Source of the DNA: Bacteroidota bacterium
Lineage (GTDB): Bacteria > Bacteroidota > Bacteroidia > Chitinophagales > Saprospiraceae
Assembly: GCA_029573365.1 (NCBI GenBank)
Contig: JAKQGD010000057.1
Coordinates: forward strand, 1-27,354
DNA length: 27,354 nt
Direction: 5' to 3'
This document shows positions 1-7,800 of this stretch, piece by piece. Position 1 is the stretch's first letter. Each line of letters opens with the position of its first letter. The position numbers were made by a program, and so were the translations under genes. The notes beneath the pieces were generated by a model. It made no database searches and was not told the origin of the DNA. It saw only the letters and a program-made list of their open reading frames with translations.

Positions 1-203
1 GGCCGTTTGGCAGGAACGACCATACATTTCGTGGCTTGTTTATCTTCAATGTCTCTACCGTCGAGGAAGCCCGGCAGCTTTGTAATACAGACCCGGCTGT
101 CAGTGCCGGCATTTTTACGGTAGAGCTTGTACCCTGGTATGGATCCGCCGCACTAGGAGAATACCTGCCTGCCAGTAAAAAAGTGGCTAAGTACAGGTTT
201 TAA
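1..203 (+). CDS. YciI-family protein, C-terminal part (5' end outside window)
   Basis: The reading frame opens at position 3 and ends in TAA at 201-203, giving about 66 residues. It starts GPFGRND and contains RGLFIFNV, EEAR, TDPAVSAGIF and PWYGSAAL, the order typical of the C-terminal half of YciI/YCII-domain proteins (small dimeric ferredoxin-like alpha/beta proteins of uncertain enzymatic role). The N-terminal half would lie upstream of the window, so this may be the intact chromosomal copy. The same sequence recurs at 3368-3589 with two base differences (G/T near 109, A/G near 156). Just after the stop, at position 223, the sequence leaves the shared repeat and becomes AT-rich, so this gene's native downstream context appears displaced. 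Family assignment is fairly secure; function is not. Confidence 0.7.
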   Translation, partial: PFGRNDHTFRGLFIFNVSTVEEARQLCNTDPAVSAGIFTVELVPWYGSAALGEYLPASKKVAKYRF

Positions 204-222
204 AAGCTACTCCAGAGATTTT
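1..222. repeat. Direct repeat copy 1 (yciI 3' end), left flank of AT-rich islet
   Basis: Positions 1-222 match 3368-3589 with two mismatches that I can see. The left limit of this copy is unknown because the window begins inside it. It covers the C-terminal coding part of yciI, its stop codon and about 20 bases beyond. At 3574-3589 those last bases are also the 3' end of the convergent minus-strand gene. The right limit is sharp: ...CCAGAGATTTT is followed here by CGCATC but by TTAAAATC in copy 2. Confidence 0.93.
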
Positions 223-447
223 CGCATCTTCATTGTTTGACAATGATGAAGGTGCTATTCATTCAGTTTAACGCTCGGTTTGAGGCAACGGCCCAGTAGC
301 ATTGCCATTATTTGCACATAGTGAAACGGCAGGGGCATGACTGTGGAAACCAGATAAAAACATGATTTTTATAAAAATAATAAGTATTTTTCTAACTTAT
401 TGCTCATTTTTATCGACATGATGGTATAACGGTAAATATTTAGTTTT
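204..447. other. Intergenic left end of the AT-rich islet
   Basis: No convincing gene is seen. After the repeat ends at 222 there is a short imperfect hairpin (TCATTG TTTGA CAATGA, 230-246) without a T-run. A moderately GC-rich stretch follows (about 265-350), then strongly AT-rich DNA leads into the lipoprotein gene. A Bacteroidota-like promoter for the gene at 448 should lie here. The only candidate is a poor match around TAAATATTTAG (about 432-442), so no promoter is claimed. Confidence 0.5.
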
Positions 448-969
448 ATGTGGAAACAATTTACAGTGCCCATTTTAGTTGCGACATTCTGCTTATTTTC
501 CTCTTGTTCAAGAGATATTTTACCTGTTTTTGAATTGTATGTTACAATTGAGAATGCACAGGAATATAACAATATAAAAATCAACTCGTCTTATCTGGAT
601 TATGGACTTTTAGATGATGTCACCCAGAAACCATCAAGCGGAGGTAACTTATTTTTGGTTGAAAGAGAATTAAACATTCCAAATACTCAAAACTCTAATA
701 AAATATTTCTAACAAGTACCTCTAAAAACATTGGTAGTATTGAGTTTTTATCTTTGAACGGGTCTTTAGACCTGAAAAGAGAAGAATTAAATATTTATAG
801 TGTCATTGATAGATATAATAATATTTTCCCCATTGAGTTTACCCCGGAAAATGGAGAGGCATATGAGATCAACTTTATTATTGACATAAAAAATTCTGTC
901 GTAAAAAAAGGCGATTATTATGATTTTGAGCTGGGCGGAGACTCAAGGGTCGTAATCACAAAATATTGA
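448..969 (+). CDS. Putative lipoprotein, first gene of the sigma cassette
   Basis: The protein has 173 residues. It begins with a hydrophobic SPII signal ending in the lipobox LFSSC (Cys20), so it should be a periplasmic or outer-membrane lipoprotein. The mature part is rich in Asn, Ile and Tyr and looks beta-rich, with alternating hydrophobic strands; no family is recognised. Its TGA stop (967-969) lies just before the ATG of the sigma-factor gene at 981, and an alternative TTG start of that gene at 966 would overlap it, so the two are probably cotranscribed. Base composition is much lower in G+C than the surrounding core genes. A role as sensor or ligand-binding component of the adjacent sigma system is inferred from position only. 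Confidence 0.75.
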   Translation: MWKQFTVPILVATFCLFSSCSRDILPVFELYVTIENAQEYNNIKINSSYLDYGLLDDVTQKPSSGGNLFLVERELNIPNTQNSNKIFLTSTSKNIGSIEFLSLNGSLDLKREELNIYSVIDRYNNIFPIEFTPENGEAYEINFIIDIKNSVVKKGDYYDFELGGDSRVVITKY

Positions 970-980
970 TTTATAGAACG

Positions 981-1532
981 ATGGGATTAAGATCCGTACT
1001 TTTAAATTGTAAAAACAATAGTCTTAAAGACCAAAAGATACTATATGAATATTCGTTCACCGAGCTTTTTCATGTGTGTCTTAGATATACTCAAAATCAG
1101 CAAGATGCAGAAGAAGTCTTTAACCTTGCTATGCTTAAGATTTTTCAATATATTATCACAGATAAAAATGAGATTCAAAATTATCTTGGTTTTTGTGCCA
1201 GAATCTTAAGACTCACAGGGATAGATTATTACAAGGGAAGCCTTTCTCCTGTATTGTACAATAGTAGTCTAGTTTATGAAAATGATACCTATAACTCTGT
1301 AGATCAAGCTTTTGAAGCGTTAGAAGTAGAAGATATATTTGCCATTATCCAAAGCTTACCCCATAAAGAGAGAATTGTTTTTTCTATGTTTGAAATAGAT
1401 GGTTTTAGCCATCGTGAAATAGCGTTGGAATTAGAAATAAATGAAAATTATTCAAAGTGGCTTTTACATAATGCTAAAAAATTACTAAAAGTAAAAATGA
1501 TTCAAAAAGGTATAAAATCATACAATCTATGA
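981..1532 (+). CDS. ECF-type RNA polymerase sigma factor
   Basis: The product has 183 residues from the ATG at 981; a TTG at 966 would add five. Residues about 20-60 look like sigma region 2 (LFHVCLRYTQNQQDAEEVF, core-polymerase and -10 binding). Residues about 126-170 look like region 4 with a helix-turn-helix (LPHKERIVFSMFEIDGFSH then REIALELEI, KKLLK). The central segment (85-115) is poorly conserved, as usual for ECF sigmas. No sigma-1.1 or region 3 is present. The stop overlaps the next gene's start by ATGA (1529-1532), a typical translational-coupling arrangement for a sigma factor with its membrane regulator. The family is clear; the regulon is unknown. Confidence 0.9.
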   Translation: MGLRSVLLNCKNNSLKDQKILYEYSFTELFHVCLRYTQNQQDAEEVFNLAMLKIFQYIITDKNEIQNYLGFCARILRLTGIDYYKGSLSPVLYNSSLVYENDTYNSVDQAFEALEVEDIFAIIQSLPHKERIVFSMFEIDGFSHREIALELEINENYSKWLLHNAKKLLKVKMIQKGIKSYNL

Positions 1533-2779
1533 GCTCATATAAAGATAAATTATTAAATTATAAACCCACCGCAGACCCAAGACTTTGGGATAATGTAGAA
1601 GAAAAAGTGATTTCATTAAACAAAGATGTATCTACCAGAAGTAAATCATCTTTGGCTTATTTTTTAGGGGCATTATTGTTATTGTTTGTGATTGGAATAC
1701 TCTATATGAGTATGAGTACTGATTCTTTTTATGATCAAAATAAAATAATTGGGTCTTCTTCGGAAGTTCATACAGCATTGCAATCCAAAGATTTAGCTAA
1801 AGATGAAAAAAGTAAATGGGAAGAAGTAAATACTACCAAAGAGAGTGATTTGCTAGATTTGCCATCAGATAAAAAAATAGGTGAAGTAACTTCCAGTAAT
1901 AATCCGAAAGAACAAGGTTTTATAAGTAAAGAATCAATGGCTTTTGTATCAAGAAGCGGTCTAAAAAATCATAATACAAAAAACAGCCTAAATAGTAACC
2001 CAAAAGATAGCTATGTTTTGAAAGTGGTCAATAATGGCGTCCAAATGAGTGACATAGAAATTGCAGATGAACTTAAAGATCAATATATACTTATCGAGAA
2101 TCATCTAAACGATAATGAAAACGAATTGCTACCAAAAATGGATAATAAGCACATAATTGACAACAAGAAAGATGTAAGCGAAGTGTCAAGCCAATCAAGA
2201 AACTATGTAGAGCTTTTTGCTAATTTGGAAAGAAAAGCTTTGGATGAAATTTTTTCAAAATATGACAATAAAGATAAATTATCTCCTTGCAACCCTGTTT
2301 TAGCAAAGAAAAGTAATACAGAGATAGGATGTAGTTTTGGGTTTGGAACACATGTGTATCCCGGTTATTTTACTTCTGTAAGCCTGGATTATCGACTAAA
2401 TAAATTGGTAAAGGTAGGTGCAAAAATCAATCATCAAAGATATACTGATGGAGCTAAATTTATTACAGCTCCTGATGTTAGAAATGCAGAACTTTTGACC
2501 AATCTCATGGCAAATATAAGTCTGATGCTTTTGGACAGAAATAAGGTTTCACTGGGTATTGATTTGTCTTCAGGTATTGGTATGGTTACTAAAAATTACA
2601 GAAAACAATATGGTGATCAGTTTCGAATCGATGCTACCCAATATTATGGATTCAACTATATGATAGGAGCACACTTGGATTATAAATTCCAAAATCGTTG
2701 GAAATTGGGTTGGGAATCCGTTGTAGATGCCAATGGCGAAACCACGATACACGGCTTAAGACTCAAATACATTTTATAA
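1529..2779 (+). CDS. Membrane protein with cytoplasmic N-terminus, one TM helix, long linker and C-terminal beta-barrel (candidate anti-sigma/outer-membrane fusion)
   Basis: The protein has 416 residues. Residues 1-40 are polar and carry the pattern YKPTADPRLWDNVEEKV, similar to a P..LW..I-type segment I associate with Bacteroidota proteins encoded after ECF sigma genes. Residues about 42-60 (SLAYFLGALLLLFVIGILY) are one hydrophobic helix. Residues 65-260 are a charged, Asn/Lys/Ser-rich low-complexity linker. Residues about 265-416 alternate hydrophobic and polar residues, with FGFGTHVYPGYF near the start and a last strand ending in YIL, as in an outer-membrane barrel. The layout suggests one chain from cytoplasm to outer membrane, with the N-terminus able to hold the neighbouring sigma factor. 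That role is inferred; the topology is read from the sequence. The start is fixed by the ATGA overlap. Confidence 0.8.
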   Translation: MSSYKDKLLNYKPTADPRLWDNVEEKVISLNKDVSTRSKSSLAYFLGALLLLFVIGILYMSMSTDSFYDQNKIIGSSSEVHTALQSKDLAKDEKSKWEEVNTTKESDLLDLPSDKKIGEVTSSNNPKEQGFISKESMAFVSRSGLKNHNTKNSLNSNPKDSYVLKVVNNGVQMSDIEIADELKDQYILIENHLNDNENELLPKMDNKHIIDNKKDVSEVSSQSRNYVELFANLERKALDEIFSKYDNKDKLSPCNPVLAKKSNTEIGCSFGFGTHVYPGYFTSVSLDYRLNKLVKVGAKINHQRYTDGAKFITAPDVRNAELLTNLMANISLMLLDRNKVSLGIDLSSGIGMVTKNYRKQYGDQFRIDATQYYGFNYMIGAHLDYKFQNRWKLGWESVVDANGETTIHGLRLKYIL

Positions 2780-2800
2780 ATAAATCAAAATCAAGAACAA

Positions 2801-3319
2801 ATGAAACACTTATTTACATTCATCTTCATTTTATACATGTATTCTCTTACTTCAGCACAAACTGATTTAAAAAACAATATCGATGTCCGAGTCGGATATG
2901 GTGGTATCGATGGGTTGTCAGGAATGACATTCTTATCCGCTTCTTATGGACGGGCTATCAAAAATGGATTTATCCTAAAAGGAAATTTTACTAAAGGTAG
3001 TGGTGCTGAAAAACATAGTAGTGGTATAATATATAATCATGGTTCTATTAACATTTATGGCTTAGGTCTTCAAAAAGCAGTAAATACCAGTGGAGCATCC
3101 AGTATTAATCTGGGTTTGGGTTATAGATTGGCACATCTTACTTCCACATCGGGAGATCAAGATAATTTAAGCGGAAGAGGCGGATATTATCATGGTGTTG
3201 ATGTTGACCTTTCGTATCTGCATAATTTAAATGATCGATTAGGCATCTACGGTGGTGCCAATTTTACCACAGGTATTTTTATGTTTTCTGTAAATCTCGG
3301 CAGCAGAATTTATTTTTAA
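2801..3319 (+). CDS. Small outer-membrane beta-barrel protein
   Basis: The protein has 172 residues with an N-terminal signal peptide (about 1-19, MKHLFTFIFILYMYSLTSA followed by Q). The mature part is rich in Gly, Tyr and Ser, with alternating strands such as SINIYGLGLQKAV and SSINLGLGYRLAHL, and it ends in an aromatic C-terminal residue (SRIYF), a usual outer-membrane barrel signature. It sits 21 bases after the sigma-associated fusion gene on the same strand and shares its low G+C, so it is probably the last gene of the cassette. It could be a surface receptor or simply a regulated porin-like protein; no specific family is recognised. Confidence 0.8.
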   Translation: MKHLFTFIFILYMYSLTSAQTDLKNNIDVRVGYGGIDGLSGMTFLSASYGRAIKNGFILKGNFTKGSGAEKHSSGIIYNHGSINIYGLGLQKAVNTSGASSINLGLGYRLAHLTSTSGDQDNLSGRGGYYHGVDVDLSYLHNLNDRLGIYGGANFTTGIFMFSVNLGSRIYF

Positions 3320-3324
3320 AGGGT

Positions 3325-3570
3325 TTGATTAAAATTATTCCTGCCAGTAACAAACTTGTTGTTGCCGGGCCGTTTGGCAGGAACGACCATACATTTCGTG
3401 GCTTGTTTATCTTCAATGTCTCTACCGTCGAGGAAGCCCGGCAGCTTTGTAATACAGACCCGGCTGTCAGTGCCGGCATTTTTACGTTAGAGCTTGTACC
3501 CTGGTATGGATCCGCCGCACTGGGAGAATACCTGCCTGCCAGTAAAAAAGTGGCTAAGTACAGGTTTTAA
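3325..3570 (+). pseudogene. 5'-truncated YciI-family gene (second copy)
   Basis: An open frame of 81 codons can be read from a TTG at 3325. From residue about 8 onward it is a YciI C-terminal half (NKLVVAGPFGRND, TDPAVSAGIF, PWYGSAAL), but the normal N-terminal half of the YCII fold is missing. The frame starts only 6 bases after the outer-membrane gene stop, so it could be transcribed by read-through. The part from 3368 is nearly identical to the window's first 203 bases. The open frame is most simply a remnant created when the islet joined yciI, not a designed short gene. The alternative, a functional half-domain protein, is possible but unlikely. Confidence 0.75.
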
Positions 3571-3589
3571 AAGCTACTCCAGAGATTTT
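3368..3589. repeat. Direct repeat copy 2 (yciI 3' end), right flank of AT-rich islet
   Basis: Matches 1-222 with two mismatches. The homology to yciI probably extends left to about 3340-3350, because the preceding codons still read NKLVVA; the left part cannot be compared because copy 1 is cut by the window edge. An 11-base string CCTGCCAGTAA occurs at 3340-3350, at the islet/yciI junction, and again near the end of both copies (168-178, 3535-3545). Confidence 0.93.
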
Positions 3590-4593
3590 TTAAAATCTCT
3601 CCAATTATTGGCTTTATAGTTTCCCGAAAGGTAAAAATCAAGAATTTTTAAAAATTTGACAGGTTCAAGCTCTATTCCATAATAGTGATAAACACTTTTG
3701 CCTTGTTCAATAAAAACAAAATATGGGGTCCCCTGTGCGTTTCCAACAAACGCTGATACAGCATCATGAACATATCGGCCATTACCGACACCCTGATAGA
3801 CTGTCTTTTGATTTTCTTCTCCTGCAATTACGGATTTCGTATCATTTATATCCAGATAAGCACAAATGAAGTTTTCATAAAGCTTGTCATTAATTTCCTT
3901 TAGCGGATATAGATTTTTATACCCCTTATGAGTATAGCCATTAAACCCATTAGAAATTTGAAGTAAAATCGGTTTGTCATTAGTTTTCTGCAGCTCTAAA
4001 GCCTCTTCGAGACTGTATTCCTCCCATTTTCCCTTATCATTCTCAAATTGTCTTATGATAACTCTTTTAAGCTGAGATTCTGAATATTTTCCCACCTCCG
4101 TTTTTTCAATAATTTTACCGCCATTATACCGGTAAATATCTGTCAACTGCCCCTGGTCATTGTAAAAATTTGTGTACCCTGTAAATGCATTTGCCAAACT
4201 GGCTTTTCTTGCATAACCTTTTTCCAATGGTTTGCCCTTGGGATTAACGAGAGTATCTATGGAAATGACTCCTCCTTTATTATTGTAGGATCTGGTGCTC
4301 CATAACTTTCCATTTTTGTAATAGAATTTCCAGTTTGATATCTTCCATTTTGACCTGCCGTCAACAATTATTGCCTTGCCCTCAATAGCCAGTTTTTTGT
4401 TGGGATAAAAATATTGTATCAGGATTGTGTCTTTGTCTTTATAAGTCTCCGGACTTATTTTGAGAGATAGTGTACTATCCGGAGCAATAACCTTAGAACT
4501 GCCGCTTTCCCATCCATGATCGTCAATAAATGCAAATTGGGCATTGAGTCTGCAAAAAATAAATATGAAGATGCCTACAAACTTAAATTTCAT
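3574..4593 (-). CDS. Secreted thioredoxin-fold protein lacking CxxC, with MORN-like repeats
   Basis: The protein has 339 residues from the ATG at 4593; a TTG three codons upstream is less likely. It begins with a signal peptide (MKFKFVGIFIFIFCRLNAQ). Residues about 60-165 contain MORN/YwqK-like strands: YFYPNKKLAIEGK, KFYYKNGKLWSTRSY, NFYNDQGQLTDIYRYNGGK. Residues about 200-335 resemble a thioredoxin-like domain (SLEEALELQKTNDKPILLQI, then a TPYFVFI strand with the usual cis-Pro context). Where a redox CxxC would sit the sequence reads SNGFNGYTHKGY, so thiol-disulfide activity is not expected. The last codons (SLE, TAG) lie inside the direct repeat, so the islet junction abuts this gene. The gene is convergent with the yciI remnant, 3 bases apart. 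Function unknown. Confidence 0.75.
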   Translation of the reverse strand: MKFKFVGIFIFIFCRLNAQFAFIDDHGWESGSSKVIAPDSTLSLKISPETYKDKDTILIQYFYPNKKLAIEGKAIIVDGRSKWKISNWKFYYKNGKLWSTRSYNNKGGVISIDTLVNPKGKPLEKGYARKASLANAFTGYTNFYNDQGQLTDIYRYNGGKIIEKTEVGKYSESQLKRVIIRQFENDKGKWEEYSLEEALELQKTNDKPILLQISNGFNGYTHKGYKNLYPLKEINDKLYENFICAYLDINDTKSVIAGEENQKTVYQGVGNGRYVHDAVSAFVGNAQGTPYFVFIEQGKSVYHYYGIELEPVKFLKILDFYLSGNYKANNWRDFKKSLE

Positions 4594-4757
4594 TTTAGAC
4601 AATTTTTTTCCACAATGTTACAAAATGTATTTCTAAAATAAATAGTTCTTACACTATGTTATGTCATTCATTGCAAATGTCAGCAACTTAGGGTTCGACC
4701 AAATATATGTTAAATGTATCATGTTTCTTTAAATCTGTGCCTTTTTCCTAAATTCCT

Positions 4758-4765
4758 TACCTTTG
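4758..4765 (+). promoter_or_regulatory. Predicted -7 box (TACCTTTG) of the ileS promoter
   Basis: An exact match to the Bacteroidota TAnnTTTG box, 64 bases before the ileS ATG. No clear -33 TTG element is visible at the usual 19-base spacing. The expected start of transcription is about 4772, inside the palindrome at 4768-4785. Confidence 0.65.
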
Positions 4766-4767
4766 CA

Positions 4768-4785
4768 GCTATTTTTTAAAATAGC
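4768..4785. promoter_or_regulatory. Perfect palindrome at the ileS transcription start region
   Basis: GCTATTTT TT AAAATAGC is an 8-base perfect inverted repeat immediately after the predicted -7 box. As RNA it would be a weak AU-rich hairpin with a very small loop; as DNA it could be an operator. A second imperfect stem (TGCCCTG ... CACAGGCA, about 4790-4807) follows in the 5' leader. No T-box consensus is recognisable, so a tRNA-sensing leader is not claimed. Confidence 0.35.
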
Positions 4786-4829
4786 CTTTTGCCCTGCGGC
4801 ACAGGCACTATTTAACTTATAGCTCTTTT

Positions 4830-7800
4830 ATGGCGAAGTACAACGACGATATGAAGCAGCTGGACCTGCCCGAAATAGACCGGCAGATTCTCCGTTTCTG
4901 GAAGGACAATGACATTTTTAACAAAAGTGTGGACCAGCGTCCTAAAAATAAAAGTTTTGTGTTTTACGAGGGCCCCCCGTCAGCCAACGGCAAGCCGGGC
5001 ATTCACCACGTCATGGGCAGGACTGTGAAGGACTTGTTTTGCCGTTTTCAGACGATGAAAGGCCGTAGGGTCGAACGCAAAGGTGGCTGGGATACACACG
5101 GGCTGCCCATTGAGCTAAGCGTAGAAAAGGAACTGGGTATATCCAAAGACGATATAGGCACCAAAATCTCGGTAGACGAATACAATGCCAAATGCAGGGA
5201 GACCGTCATGCAATACAAGGACCTGTGGGACGATATCACCATAAAAATGGGTTTTTGGGTGGATCTCAACGATCCCTACATCACCTTTACCAACGAATAC
5301 ATGGAGTCTGTCTGGTGGTTGCTCCACAGGCTATACCAAAAAGGGCTTCTTTACAAAGGTTATACCATCCAGCCATATTCTCCGGCAGCAGGTACAGGTC
5401 TCAGTTCTCATGAGCTCAACCAACCCGGCTGTTACAAAATGGTAAAAGACACAACTGTAGTGGCTCAGTTTCTGACACTGGCAGAGACCCTGCCCTCTTC
5501 ATTGCAGGGGCACGGTGATGTGTTTATCCTGGCATGGACCACAACACCCTGGACGCTTCCGGCAAATACGGCCCTTACCGTGGGCCCCTCCATTACCTAT
5601 CAACTGATCAAAACCTACAACCGGTATACTCACAAGCCTATCAATGTCATCCTTGCCAAGGATACTGTAGCCCTCCAGTTTAAAGAAGGTTACGAGCAGA
5701 CTGACTCCATCGACAAGCTCTTTTCTTATAACCCCGATGACAAAACCATACCGTATTACCTTATCACCGAAGTCAAGGGTGCCGAACTTATAGGCGTGAG
5801 ATATGAGCAGCTCCTGAAGTATGCCACACCTTATCAAAATCCTGAAAATGCATTCAGGGTGATATCAGGCCATTTTGTCACAACAGAGGACGGCACTGGC
5901 GTAGTGCACACAGCTCCCACCTTCGGTGCCGATGACGCCAGGGCCGCCCGTGAAGCTACTCCTCCGGTACCGGCTATGCTGGTGCTCGACGAAACCGGAA
6001 ATCCCGTGCCTCTTGTAGACCTGAAGGGAAAGTTCCGGGACGAGCTGGACGAAATCGGGGGTAAGTATGTCAAAAACGAATATTATCCGGATGAAACAGC
6101 CCCTGAAAAATCAGTGGATGCAGACATCGTCATCAAGTTGAAAACCGAAAACAAAGCCTTCGACTCCAGAAAATATGAGCACTCCTATCCGCACTGCTGG
6201 CGTACCGACAAGCCGGTGCTGTATTATCCGCTCGACAGCTGGTTTATACGCTCCACGGCTATGAAGGACAAGATGATTGAACTCAACAAGACGATACAAT
6301 GGAAGCCGGAACACACCGGCGAAAAAAGGTTTGGAAACTGGCTCGAAAACCTCAACGACTGGAACCTGTCAAGGTCCAGATACTGGGGCATTCCTCTGCC
6401 TATATGGAGGACCGATGATGCCGATGAGGAAATATGTATAGACAGCATAGAAACACTCAAAGAAGAAATATCAAAAGCCAATACAAAACTTGGCCTCAGC
6501 CAGACAATACCAGCAGACCTGCACCGGCCTTATATCGATGAGATTATCCTGGTCTCCAGGTCAGGCAGGCCCATGAAGCGGGAACTTGATCTTATTGACG
6601 TATGGTTTGACTCCGGAGCCATGCCCTATGCCCAGTGGCACTATCCTATGGAAAACCGCGATCTTATAGACAAAGGCACCACCTTCCCCGCCGATTTTAT
6701 AGCCGAAGGAGTAGACCAGACCCGCGGTTGGTTTTTTACATTGCATGCCATTGCCAGCATGGCTTTCGAAAGTGTGGCCTTTAAAACGGTGGTATCCAAC
6801 GGTCTTGTTCTAGACAAAAACGGAACCAAGATGTCAAAAAGGCTCGGTAATGTCATCGATCCTTTTGATACCATAGCCAGTTATGGTGCCGATGCTACCA
6901 GATGGTACATGATATCCAATGCCCAGCCGTGGGACAATCTTAAATTTGACCTTGACGGAATAGATGAGGTACGACGCAAATTTTTTGGTACTTTGTTCAA
7001 TACCTATTCGTTTTTTGCACTCTATGCCAACATTGACGGGTTTACTTATGTTGAAAAGTCTATCCCATTGGCCGAAAGGCAGGAAATAGACCGCTGGATC
7101 ATTTCAAGGCTCCACTCTCTCGTTGTAGAGGTAGAGGCGGAATATGCCTCTTATGAGCCGACTAATGCCACACGTCAAATCATGACCTTTGTAGACCAGC
7201 ACCTGAGCAACTGGTATGTGAGGCTTTGTCGCAGGCGTTTCTGGAAGGGAGACTATTCTCAGGATAAGATCGCAGCATACCAGACGCTTTACGAATGTCT
7301 TTCTACACTTTCCAAGCTCATGGCTCCTGTGGCACCTATGTTTTCGGACTGGCTTTACCGCAATTTAAACAACTCTACAAAACTGGAAGGACACGAGTCG
7401 GTACATCTGACTGATTTTCCCGTGCCTGTAAAGGAATATATCGATGCCGCATTGGAACAAAGGATGGACTACGCTCAAAGGATATCTTCTCTGGTGCTTT
7501 CGATACGAAAAAAAGTAGGACACAGAGTGAGACAGCCTTTGACTAAAATCCTTTTGCCCATCATCGACCCAGAGTTTATAGGGCAGGTAGATGCTGTCAA
7601 GGACCTCATCCTGTCAGAAACCAATGTCAAATCCATTGAATACATTACCGATACAGATGGCATCATCCGTAAGAAGGCCAAGGCTAACTTTAAAACTCTG
7701 GGCAAACTTCTGGGAAAACACATGAAGGAAGGAGCCAGACTTATATCTGAGTTTGATACCGCCACCATAAGCAACCTCGAAAAAACTGGCCAACATGTAC

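Noticed and set aside
230..246. Hairpin TCATTG-TTTGA-CAATGA after the yciI stop
   Set aside because: Only six AT-rich pairs and no T-run, so too weak to call a terminator.
369..584. 71-codon minus-strand frame opposite the lipoprotein start
   Set aside because: It overlaps a better gene, is AT-rich and low-complexity, and has no recognisable domain.
1..3589. Islet as an insertion sequence or transposon
   Set aside because: No transposase, no terminal inverted repeats and flanking repeats far longer than normal target duplications.
4768..4807. T-box or other tRNA-sensing riboswitch before ileS
   Set aside because: The 64-base leader is too short and has no T-box consensus or terminator stem with T-run.
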